In this document: positions 23,923 to 34,201 of the stretch, piece after piece
Layout: each line of letters opens with the position of its first letter
Numbering within the stretch: position 1 is the first letter of the stretch
Assembly: GCA_902729315.2 (NCBI GenBank)
Contig: LR746272.1
Location: 11,402,327-11,466,326 of the forward strand
DNA from: Spirodela intermedia
Taxonomy: Eukaryota > Streptophyta > Magnoliopsida > Alismatales > Araceae
Direction of reading: 5' to 3'
DNA: 64,000 nucleotides
Made by a program: the position numbers and the translations under genes
The notes under the pieces: generated by a model
What the model was told of the DNA's origin: nothing
Databases searched by the model: none
What the model saw: only the letters and a program-made list of their open reading frames with translations

Positions 23923-25264
23923 AGAGGATCACGATTCCGCGAGGACGGTGCTCGACGAATACACCACTTCGATTGACCACCCGTGATTCATGAAGCGCTG
24001 TGGAGTCTTCCTGATGAGCTTTTTCATCGTCTTGGTCGCGGCAGGTGACCAAGAGCACGAAGGAGAGATAGAAGGTGCTGGGCGGGGCAGGGGGGATTGC
24101 GAAGGAAGAGTTCGGCGTTTTCTGCCGGCAGTTGAGCGCGACTGCGCCGGTATCTGAGAAGATTTTGAGCCATCTCGACAGGTTTCCAGTCCTCTATCTT
24201 GCTTATATGTTTCATTCTTACCTTTTTTATGTAAATTTCTAGAGGTGCCCAGCTCATTGCAATCCTCTCTCTCGCTTGTAACATTGTTTAGAGGAATTTT
24301 ACCCTCCAAGAGACCCATGCTTCACCTTCTCATCAGATTATTTCCAGAGCTTCTTGTTATAGTTGTACAGTTGCCCTGCGGCCGAGGCCCACCACGGCCT
24401 TCGGGGCTAGTCCCATCATGGGTGGTCAGGTCTCCAGTTGATTAGCATGTTCATGCTGACAACATCTCACCTGAAAGTTTGGAATATTTACGAGAGATGA
24501 CGGACGAGGAGGTGGCAGGGATGGCCTCCATTTCTGTGGACGACGACGCCTTATCCCGTCTGCCGAGAAGAGGACAGCGGCGCCATAATTCGGCGGAAGC
24601 AGCCCCCCCCCCCCCCACTGCCGGCGTTATGACGGAGTCCAACGCCGCCGGGGAGCTTGTGGACGCCTGCTTCGCCCGTGGCAACATCACGAGCAGGCAG
24701 ACCCCGCATTTGGCGCGTCGCTACCCCAGAAAAGGCTCTCTACCGCTACGACAAGCGATTCTCGGAGATGATCGGGTGAAGATCGGGTGAAGATCGGGGG
24801 TCGGTTTCTCTCTCCCTGATTAGGTTTTGACGAGGAAGATGACGACAAGCCGGGGTGGGGTTGGGTTAGGGTTGATCTCCCTTCCCTTCCGTTGAATGCT
24901 TCAAGCACAGCAGAGTCGAGAAGGAGACGGGAGCATGGTTGTGACGCAACGAGGACATCATCTTTGAATGGAACTCAGCCTCGGAACAGACCCGCAGGCA
25001 TCTGGAAGCGTTCGTTCGGAATTAGCGTGAGGGGGGTAGGCCTCCTCCTCGGAGCTTGAATTCCATGGTGTGTGATTCTCTGAGAGGAAGCCGCCCCCCA
25101 AGATGTCGTCTCACCTCCTTCCTCCTGTTCCCAAGAGGTGAGCCAGACTCGCTCCAGAGGGCAAGAAAGGTTCACATTTACAGGGTACTGTGTGTGTTGG
25201 GGGAGGAAGGAGGGAAGGGGGAACAGAAGCCAGTCCCTTATATCGTTCGGAGCGGGAGGGTTCA
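23923..25264. other. Region between KEA and MYB genes, coding status unclear
   Basis: Should hold the KEA 3' UTR, possibly its last exon, and the MYB 3' UTR. Several pieces look coding-like but fit no family I know. One plus-strand stretch near 24.08-24.18 kb (AKEEFGVFCRQLSATAPVSE) ends at a GT donor-like site. Another at 24.45-24.6 kb reads ESLEYLREMTDEEVAGMASI, and a third near 24.72-24.79 kb ends KALYRYDKRFSEMIG and stop. They are in different frames, and I cannot join them into a gene with confidence. Confidence 0.35.
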
Positions 25265-26246
25265 TCAGGTCACCGTGAGGCCCCTCCCGGCAGCGAAGAA
25301 CGAGGGTTTCCTGGGGGAAGGGTCGGGTCGAGCGGGGACCGGAGAGGAGATGGTGAGCTCCAAGCTGGGCTGCGGGCGAGGGAGCTGGGGCTTCGCCAGG
25401 AAGCCCGGCTGGAGCAGGCCCGGGTAGCGCGGCATGAGGGAGAGCGGCGAAGGCATCAAGCTTTCCTGCACGGAGGCGTTGAGGTCGATCTGCAGAGGGG
25501 CACGGGGCTGCTGCCGAGCGGTGCTCCCATAGCTGCTGACCTGCGAGGGAGAGGGAGAGGGAGAGGAAGGGTCTCAGTCGGCGGTGATCCTGAGCAGGGT
25601 CTAGGCGGAGAGATGGGGATGATTAATTACCACGTCGAAGAGGCTGGATCGGCGCTTCTTGTGGAGGCTGTTCTGGCGGAGGAAGTACTTCTGGGCGTGG
25701 CTGGCCACCTGGGTGGGGGTCCTCGTGATGACAAAGTTGCGGGAGATGCCCCGCCAGTCCCCCTTCCCGAGCTTCTCCAGGCCGGTGACGAATGCCCGGT
25801 GCTCCTCCTCCGTCCACGGGACCCCTGACAGAAGGAAACTAACTCTTTAGAGATGTGCGCGCCATCAAGACCAGACCTTGAAGGAGGAGGAGGAGGGTGG
25901 GTAGAGGGGAGGAGTTGAGATTGATCTGGTACTCACCCTTCTTCCGCTCCTGCGTCCTCCCCGCGAGGCCGTCCGACAGATAGCCGACTGTCGACTTGTC
26001 GGCGGCTTCTTCGATGAAGACGAGCGAGGAAGAGGAGGAGGAGGAGGACGACGACGACGAGGGCGGAGATGTGGTAGGGGAGGGCATGAATTCCATGCTG
26101 AAGCTCTTCTTCAGAGGGCAGGCCGCCGCCTGAAGATGGACTCCGAATAGCCTCAGCCCCCCGCCGATGGATACTGCGCTCCCGGGACTTCTGCAAGTCC
26201 TCGAATTGTGCCCGTCGTTACCACAGTGCGAGCATTTCCTCACCAT
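25265..26246 (-). CDS. SHAQKYF-class 1R-MYB transcription factor with N-terminal zinc knuckle (MYBS3/KUA1-like)
   Basis: Nuclear DNA-binding protein, 259 residues. Minus-strand exons: 26246-25937, 25824-25631 and 25540-25265. The protein starts with a CCHC-like knuckle, [14 protein letters not shown] (residues 4-17), then a Ser-rich linker. A single MYB repeat (about 104-154) follows: [38 protein letters not shown] and [14 protein letters not shown]. The C-terminal part is Pro-rich with LQIDLN and LELTI patches, which resemble EAR-like repression motifs but are not perfect. This architecture defines the family that includes rice MYBS3 and Arabidopsis KUA1/MYBH. Those proteins bind TATCC/I-box elements and mostly repress sugar-, senescence- or ROS-related genes. 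Start chosen at the ATG directly before the knuckle. Which orthologue it is cannot be fixed from sequence memory. Confidence 0.92.
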
Positions 26247-26267
26247 CGTCCCCGACCTACCAAGCTC

Positions 26268-26307
<40 letters not shown>

Positions 26308-26372
26308 GAAGAGAGAGGAAGAGAGGAAGAGAGAGGGAGAGAGAGGGAGAGAGAGGGAGAGAGGAAGAGAGA

Positions 26373-26412
<40 letters not shown>
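26268..26412. repeat. (GA)n microsatellite upstream of the MYB start
   Basis: About 145 bp of almost pure GA with occasional GGA interruptions. It begins about 20 bp upstream of the MYB ATG, so it reads as (CT)n in that gene's 5' UTR or core promoter. GA/CT tracts near plant starts are known binding sites for BBR/BPC GAGA factors. The Arg-Glu repeat open frames across it are artefacts. Confidence 0.9.
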
Positions 26413-26414
<2 letters not shown>

Positions 26415-27427
26415 TGGATAATTAGCTCGTTGTGAGCGCTGAAACTGGTGGGTGAAGGAGTTTATAGACCTATCCAGGAGTGAGGAGGCATAGGGACGTC
26501 TTGGACTTTTCTCCAGTCCCTCCCCGCGTACACTTTTCCTTTATCTACCGACAAAAGGTGCTACCGCCGAGTTCGTGTCGGGGTCTACGGTTCAACTGTA
26601 GAGATGTACATCTTCTTCCGGCATTCAAGTCGCGGTATACCTTGTCCCCACCATTATTAAAACCTTAACTTCGATAAATGCTACATCAATGCCGGGCCCT
26701 CCTGCGGAGTTCGACCAGCTCTCACTCCAGTTCAGACGGGGAATTCACGGCGATCCACCTGCCCCCTTGATGACCAGCGACCGGAGCTGGTCACCGAACT
26801 CCTGCTCAGATCAGGCCCAAATGAAGAGGCCGACCCAATCAGGCTCCTCCGAGCTTACCCGCGAGAACGCAGGACTCTCTGTCGAATGATAGGATAAAGC
26901 TGGGTTCTCTCTTTAACGTTATTTATCTTTTGGTTGACGAGGAGTTGTCGGAGAGAAAGCGAGCGTCTCTGACTCTGACTATTTCGTGAGATTTCGGGGC
27001 ATCTGCGAGGTGGGAGATAAAGTCTGCGCAGGACGTAAGAATGTTACTAAATAGGGTAGATGTGGGATGGGAATTGGAGACTGTGCGGGGGGAGGAACAG
27101 GATGCCCTCCTTCCTGTTCGAAGAAGAAGAAGAAGAAGAAGAAGAAGAAGCCGGGAGGGTATTGCGGACATTGGATACTCGGCATCTAATGACAGTCCTC
27201 ACCCGCCGGGCTCCATCCAACTTTGCTCCCACTAGCTCGTATAATACCGCAGGCAGCCAAGTGGAGTCCATTAAAAAGGCGTTCTTCCTCGTCCAAGGGG
27301 CACCACCCTCGCCCTGCTTTAACGCCTGTTTAATGGGGGGTAGGAATCGTCTCCGTGGGAAGGGGGGTCTAATAGCGGAGGACGGATTGGCGGTGCCGAA
27401 GGTGCCTTCCGAGAGGGATTACTGAGG

Positions 27428-27461
<34 letters not shown>

Positions 27462-30155
27462 GATGGAGCTGGTGCGTCAATATAGTAATGGATCGGATGA
27501 GGAATGCGTGGACAAGCCTCCACGACGGTGCAACTTGTCCGAAAGCGTTCGCGTCGGACTCTGACCAGCCCCCCCTCCCCCACCCGTTTCACATCCTATT
27601 AGAGATCGTAGTAGCATGGGGTTGTCGATCACCCCCGGCGGTAATCAATGTCGGCATGTCGCCATGGGAAGGTGAGAAGGCCACCCCCTCTCATCTCTTT
27701 TCGTCCTTTGAGTGGGCTCTTTTATGACAAATGGGCAGAGCCTCGCTCGTCCATCCAACCCCGAGCTGTCGTGGATGCTCTCATCCATCTAAAGCGGCGT
27801 CGCTCACTCTCTCTCTCTCTCTCTCTAAACCGATCCCAAAAAGGGGTAGGGTATTGGGGCATCAAAAGTTTAACGACAAGGCTCGAACGAAGTGGGCCCG
27901 GATGACCTCACTGGGGGATAGATACGATGACATCAGAGGGCGCCTGGACTCAAAGAGAGAATTCGCCTCGGCGCCTTGAGCATAAGTTAATGGCCAAGTA
28001 ACCGGCTGAGCAAAAGCAAAGCAAAGCTCCGGTGGGTTCCTCTTCTGCCCTAACTTAGCTTTCGACATCATGTATATGGATGAGGCTCGACGATGGGCGC
28101 CCTCGTCATGGCTGACCCCAAGACTTGCGCCTGGCCACACGTCTGTTGCCCAGAGAAGGACCGTCCGTCTCTTCTCTTTCCCTCGCCCCCCAATCCTGAC
28201 GGAGGCCCCGGGAAAGAGAATGTTCGGAGGAAGCATCCTGAGCCGTATTGTCATCAATCATTTGGCCGGTCTGACGGCCAAGAACACGCTCGCCGGCACG
28301 CCGACGAGACGCCAGGTCGAGCCTGAGAAGACGAGAGGACGAGCCCAGCATCGACATCGCCGGTTTTCTTCCATACCTCACCTCCCACCCCTCGCTGGCT
28401 ATTTCAGCATCTCTTCTCTTCGTCTTATGACGACCACCCACTGTCTTCTGAGATATTATCGCCGATAATATCCTCCAAGTTGCACCACACGACAGAGATG
28501 GGTCTCCCTCCTCTCTCTCTCTCTCTCTCTACATGTGCTATTCCAGATGGAACAGAAGACAGATATATTAAATTAAATTATCAGAGATATGATCGTGGAA
28601 CTGATTTGCGCCGGCGTGGCCCGAGATCAGCCCCATAGTCCCCTCATTACTTGGAACAGTCGGCAGTGGGTGAGAAGATCAACTCCTCTGGATGCGGGCC
28701 GAGAAGTAAGTGGACAAACAGTGCCCGTCCCGTCAAACATAACACTGTAGTGGGCACGCGATTATTAGGGAGATCGAACGATCTAATCAAGAAAGTCGTC
28801 GTCTTTTTTTGTCATCCGGGCAGCGTTCATCCCACGGCCGTAGAACACCCAGCAGCAGCTCTCGCTCTTCGAGCCAGCATCAATGCGGACCTTTCCCGAG
28901 GCTCAAGGCGACGGGGGAGAAAGCCGTCCGGAGGGAGAAGGGTGAAGGGGATCAGTCAACGCCAGATCACACCGTCTAGGAACACTGCTCCGACCAGGAA
29001 CATGAACCGAGTCGCCATCCGATCCGAGCGCAACCGCCTTCCACCAACATTCCATGAACCATCGACATCAACAACTCGGATTCCGGATTAAACTTGGATT
29101 CAGCAAGTCACTAGATCGCAACTCCCAGACTCCACTGACTTTTCCTCCGATTAAAAAGCCTATTTAAGGCTAACATTCCGCATAATTGCGATAATAATGC
29201 CCTGGTTATATATTATCCTCATATTATTATATTCGGGAGAATATATACTCGCATAGAATATTGGGAAATTAAACATTTCACGAAAAAATCAAGTGCCCAC
29301 ATCCCATTCCGGGCGACCGATAAATCTTAAAGTCCTAAAGCGTAAAATGGACCTCAAGTTGAAGGAGGACCATTGAAATTGCGGGGCCCACTGGGAGCGT
29401 GGTTGTCCACTTGATGGGACCACCGAAGCGGACAGACGCCCCCCATTTCTCGGCTAGCCAGGAATTGGGCCGGCCCAGCAGGCTCGTACCCCGCTGTCGT
29501 AATCAGAAGAGTACGATCCACGTGATGCACGGGGACTTTTTAAATTGCGTTCGTCCCACATTGACCCGTCATATCACCCAACGAGGTGAGAGATATTACA
29601 CAGCGAGAGGGAGAGAGAGAGAGAGCCGCCATCAGGAGGCCAATAAACACAGAGCCTAGCTAGGCCCAATTAGGTTTTTTATCTTCTTTTTTTGGGTGAT
29701 GTCGGTCGGTCGGGATTTTCCACGGTTCTCTCCCTACTCACTGGAGATTTTTTTATTAAAATAAATGCAATAAAATACGCATGATCGAGGGAGGGACGTT
29801 GAAATGCAGAGTGCCCAATAAGAAATTCTAGCCGGATCCAACCATGTGGAAGATGAGGTCTCCCTCAAGCATGCAACTGGGCACACAGAGAGGGGGAGAG
29901 AGAGAGAGAGAGAGGCCACATGGGCATAAAAATCATACAAAGAATCAGGTGAGAGAAACTTGGAAGAAACATGGGTAATAAAATAATACGACTCGCTCAC
30001 CCAGAAAGGGTCACTAGTACGAGTCAACCCAGATAAAAATGTGTCTATTAGAAGATCCAGACGGTTCTTGATTGGGTAAAATATCACTCACTGTCGAGTC
30101 CCCAAGAAAGCGAATTCGGTACGAGATAAATATTATAGGAAACTCAGAGAGTGTC
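26413..30155. other. 3.7 kb intergenic region between MYB and LPXA genes
   Basis: No gene recognised. It contains simple repeats: (GAA)n at about 27120-27150, (CT)n at 27430-27460, shorter CT runs near 27810 and 28510, and GA runs near 29610 and 29890. Several GC-rich open frames of 80-146 codons (28070-28468, 28651-29091 and others) show no family motif, overlap on both strands, and lack codon structure that I can trust. It includes the distal MYB promoter and the LPXA 3' flank. Confidence 0.5.
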
Positions 30156-33100
30156 TCATTCAGGAGCCAGCCAATTTCTGAAGTGGCAAATCCCACGTCG
30201 GTCCGTCTGGAAGGAGCCGCGGATGGATTTGACCATGGAACGCACAGCAGGAAAGGCGGCAAGCTCTTCATCTTGCTCCTGTAAAATCGCAAGCCCACGT
30301 CAACACCCTGTTAAGAAAGATTAAGCTTGAATTCTCAACGGCATAGTGACAATGTTTCTACCACTTCAGCTAGGCGTTGTTCAATCAAGCTTGAGGATTG
30401 CTCCGAAGGCATGAAGATCTTTCGGTAGGCCCTCTTCATGCCCCGAATCTAGAATTCTCACAAAAAAATAATTAGTATCTTGTAGAAAATGAGATTTTTT
30501 AAAAAATCTATTCAAAAGAAGAAATGGGTGGGTATTCCCAATTATCTCCTGCTGGTAAAAATGACCACTCTTCACGTAAAAACATCATCTCATGGGCAAA
30601 AGGCAAAGGGTGCAGATGGAAACTAACATTATTAGGGATTTTAATTGGGGAAGAGTTCCTTAAGCAGGAGTTTGCTTCAAAGAAGACATAGATTTCACGA
30701 ATGTTAATGAGGACCATAATGAGGTAGCAAAGTGTAATTTTATATTTATCGATTCAATAAAATAAAAAAACTTAACCTCAAATGATGAGAAGCCACGGCG
30801 ACGAAGTCCCTCCAGATTCAACCCACGAATTTCAGCTCTATCTCCAGAAACCATCATGAATCTTGGGACATCCTGTGTAACCTGCATCAATAAAGATTGT
30901 ATGTATGTTAAAATAAAATAAAACGAAGGCCATGGAATAATCGATAAAGAAGTGATTCCCATGAAAAATGCCATGGTCAAGGCCTAAAAGATATGAGGAT
31001 AACATACCACAGAACCACCGCTGATGAAACAGTGTGATCCTAAGTGACAAAACTGGTGAACAACGCTAGCCCCTGAAGTGCGAACATAGTCCTACAGGTT
31101 AAAGATCACAGATAAATTAATTACCAATTTTCTCTCGTAGATATTGGTTACCTAGGCAACAATGAGAAGAAATGACCTACTTCCACCTCCACATGTCCTG
31201 CGAAGAGAGAGTTATTTGAGAAAATATTGTTGTTACCAACTTTGCAGTCATGGGCAATGTGGCAAGATCCCATAATAAGATTATTGTTGCCAATAACCTG
31301 GCAGTTGAAAAGGGAATCATTTAAAAAATCGAAGTGATGTCTAAAAATGTCAGGCGCATGAGAAATGTGCTTACTGTTTTGTCAGTAAATTTCGAAGAAC
31401 GATGAATGGATGCATACTCTCTGATATCATTGTTATCACCAATATGGAGGAAGCATTCATCTCCTGTCTAGAACAGCAAGTCATTGTATATTAAATATAA
31501 TACCCATCAGCAAGAATATACTTACAGCTTGACTGATAATTAATCCATCAATAACTAAAGGAATAATAGAACATTAGATGAAATCTGCATATGCCTTCCT
31601 TCCAGAAACAGCTCAAAATTATATATTTTTTTACTGGAAAAAATAATGAGTTCTATAAGGATATTCATAAACTAACCGTGTACTTCAGATCTTGGCACTT
31701 AGTTCCAACAACCGCATGGTGACCGATTGTGTTTTGTCTTCCAATTATTGTAGATCCTGGAAGATTGGCGCCAACAATGGCACCACTGCCTCACGATTTC
31801 AAGCTCACGCAAGTAAACTAATGTGTAAAATATATCTACTTGTCCCTGAGGCTATAAAATAATCTAAGGCGAAGCATGAAACTCAAGAAGGATAAAAAAA
31901 AATTGAAACTAAATGAATCGTCTCAAACGATAAAATGATCATACGCTAATAAAATGCAGTTTTCTCCCAACTCTGTATCCCCAAAAATGTGGCTGCCAGG
32001 ATGCAACTGGCAATGATCTCCGACCTTCACCGCAGACCCAATTGTACAAAATGCAGCGACTAATACTCCCTTCAAGTAAACATTTTAAAAACAGGTTAGA
32101 TAAAAAATACAAAGGAAAATAACAGGAAAAATGATTAAACTCCTGTTCTCTGATTCCAACTTTTGTAAAAGTGCTTTCAGAGACAGGATTCACCAGCTGG
32201 ATACATATTTTACATGATCCCAGTGATTTCAGATAGACAAAGGCTATTATTTTTCCTTTTCTCCTTTTCTGGTGCCATTGTCTTTATTATGATAATATCT
32301 TATAACTTCTTTGTGAGATGGGCTTTTCCTCAAAAGGAACACGGTTACGATTATCTGGTTCAAACCGTCAGGCCCAGGGCCAGAAAACCAGGCGATATAT
32401 TTAAGAGTTCTGAATGAATGCCTAGGTGTGGCTGTGCGAAATTGATTGTCTTTTTTTTGAAATTCCAATAACAGAGAACCCGCAGGCATCTAGTAGAATA
32501 ACAGCAGAGGTTATATCAATTGACCAGTAATATGTTGAGTTCCCCAACAGCTCAGGGTGCTGGAGATTTGTCCCATAAAAGTTATTATTTGGGTTACTTT
32601 AAACTAAACAGAGATCTCGCAGGACATCCATTGGTACCTCTTCTTCTGTACTCTTCATTTCCATTACAAAATTATCACTAGAGCACAACACTGAAACCTG
32701 ATGGAAACCATACAAGGATTAACAGTCGAGAAAAATTTCTTCTTCTTAGAACAATTGCAAGGTATAAACAATTGATGGAAACTACCTAGGTTAAGGAAAT
32801 CGATCGACAGGCGAACGAAATGAGGTAGGATGTGTATGAGAGACTGTAATTCAGCTAGATAACTTAGGCTGAAGTGGGGCTTATCTCGCTCGAATTCGAA
32901 CTTAAGATCGAAACTCCTGTCCTCACCCAGCCGTACCATGCTAACTTCAGCCTAACAACGCTAAATTGGGATGGAATGAATTCGGTTATTTGTTCACCCG
33001 GGCCTCCCAAGCTGCATGGCCATGTACTGGCCAAAACGGGAGTAAGAGGCAACCCACATTACTGTTGATGGTGATTCCCAGACGATCAATCAGGCAATTT

Positions 33101-33700
33101 CATAAAATACATTTACCCTTAATGGAGCCTTGTTCTCTGGAAGAATAAAAAGTAATCATTATATAGTACAGCTGATCAACAGTAAGTAACATCTGGAAGC
33201 CGTCATCGATCACGTATTTTCACTACCCTTTCGATGATCAAAATGAAAACCAGTTGCATGCCACGGGGCCGAACGGAGGGAGCTGTAGATCACTGTTAAG
33301 AAGTTCCTCACGTATATAACCCAAAAGGCAATGGAGATACCACTGTATTGCAGAAGGACTTCCCAAAACCTCAAATCCATACAACCAATAAATCAGAGTA
33401 CGGACAGTGTGGATGAAGGACCTGTCCGATGACTGCCCCGGAATGAATCACAGCAGTCGGATGGATCATAGACTCTGTTTCCCGCACAATGTCGTCATTT
33501 CCCTGCCAGACATCTGAAAACAGAAGACAAATGCTATCAACCAGCGATAAGCGGGCGCAGGCCATTAAAGCTAAGAAGGACACAATAGGGAGACATGTCT
33601 CACCGGAAGTCAATCCACGCAGTATCTGACCCCTTAATTCCCGGGAAGTCAGCCTGCTGGAGGCGGACAGGGCGGCACGGAAAGCACCCAGGGATGGCAT
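30156..33700 (-). CDS. LPXA: LpxA-like UDP-N-acetylglucosamine O-acyltransferase, mitochondrial
   Basis: First enzyme of a lipid A-like pathway: transfers a 3-hydroxyacyl group from ACP to UDP-GlcNAc; plant homologues work in mitochondria. Minus-strand exons: 33700-33604, 33513-33422, 32069-31945, 31785-31677, 31467-31375, 31297-31181, 31091-31008, 30881-30777, 30448-30362 and 30278-30156. Together they give 343 residues in frame, close to Arabidopsis LPXA. Arg-rich N terminus ([20 protein letters not shown]) fits a mitochondrial presequence. Left-handed beta-helix hexapeptides start at [16 protein letters not shown] and run through [13 protein letters not shown]-type repeats. The segment [20 protein letters not shown] contains the catalytic His. 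C-terminal helical part: [33 protein letters not shown] and [13 protein letters not shown] further in-frame ATG at 33757 is possible. Intron 2 is 1.35 kb. Confidence 0.93.
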
Positions 33701-34201
33701 GCCGATCACGCCTGGCCTGGAGTCTTCCTTCAGAACCACAAGGGAGAAGAAGAACACAGAGGAATGCGTTAACGCCCGCAGAATATGGCGGCAGTGGAGA
33801 AAATCGGAGCGCTCCCACTTCGAACTAGGAGAGAGAATCCGCTCGACGTGGCGGTCGTATCCTCTGTCTAATATGACGAAATGACAGTGGTATCCTTCCC
33901 CTATCTGTCCCGAGGTATTGGTATAATCGTAATAATTGATTTATTTTGTCCTATTTAAATTATGTTTTTAATAGTGAATTTAAAAAAGATCACAATAAGC
34001 GTCCCACTAGGGTTCTTCAGCTCCCCGCCATCACTGACAGAAGTACACTTGATTCCCTTGCGCGCTCCCCGCCGCTGCAAGCCCCTGATATGTGAGAGTT
34101 GTGAGAGTTTTTCTCCATAGCCGAGGGCTAGCCATGGCTTTGCGTACCTCTATATTATAGTAGCGTCACCAGCCAGACCTCTCTCGGTCGCATCTTTCGA
34201 G
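33701..34201. promoter_or_regulatory. Shared divergent promoter region, LPXA / RGG protein
   Basis: The two start codons face away from each other with 501 bp between them, so this block must hold both promoters and both 5' UTRs. The middle (33930-34000) is AT-rich. A CTAGGGTTCTTCAG motif near 34007-34020 resembles the telo-box/AGGGTT element common upstream of plant translation-related and RNA-binding genes. No clear TATA box was seen for either side. Confidence 0.55.

Noticed and set aside
26167-26435. Arg-Glu repeat open frames
   Set aside because: Direct translation of the (GA)n microsatellite.
28070-29091. GC-rich open frames of 130-146 codons
   Set aside because: No family similarity, both strands open, no splice structure supporting them.
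33701-33757. Alternative LPXA start at 33757
   Set aside because: Possible ATG in frame, but the presequence beginning at 33700 is a better mitochondrial targeting peptide; left as an alternative.
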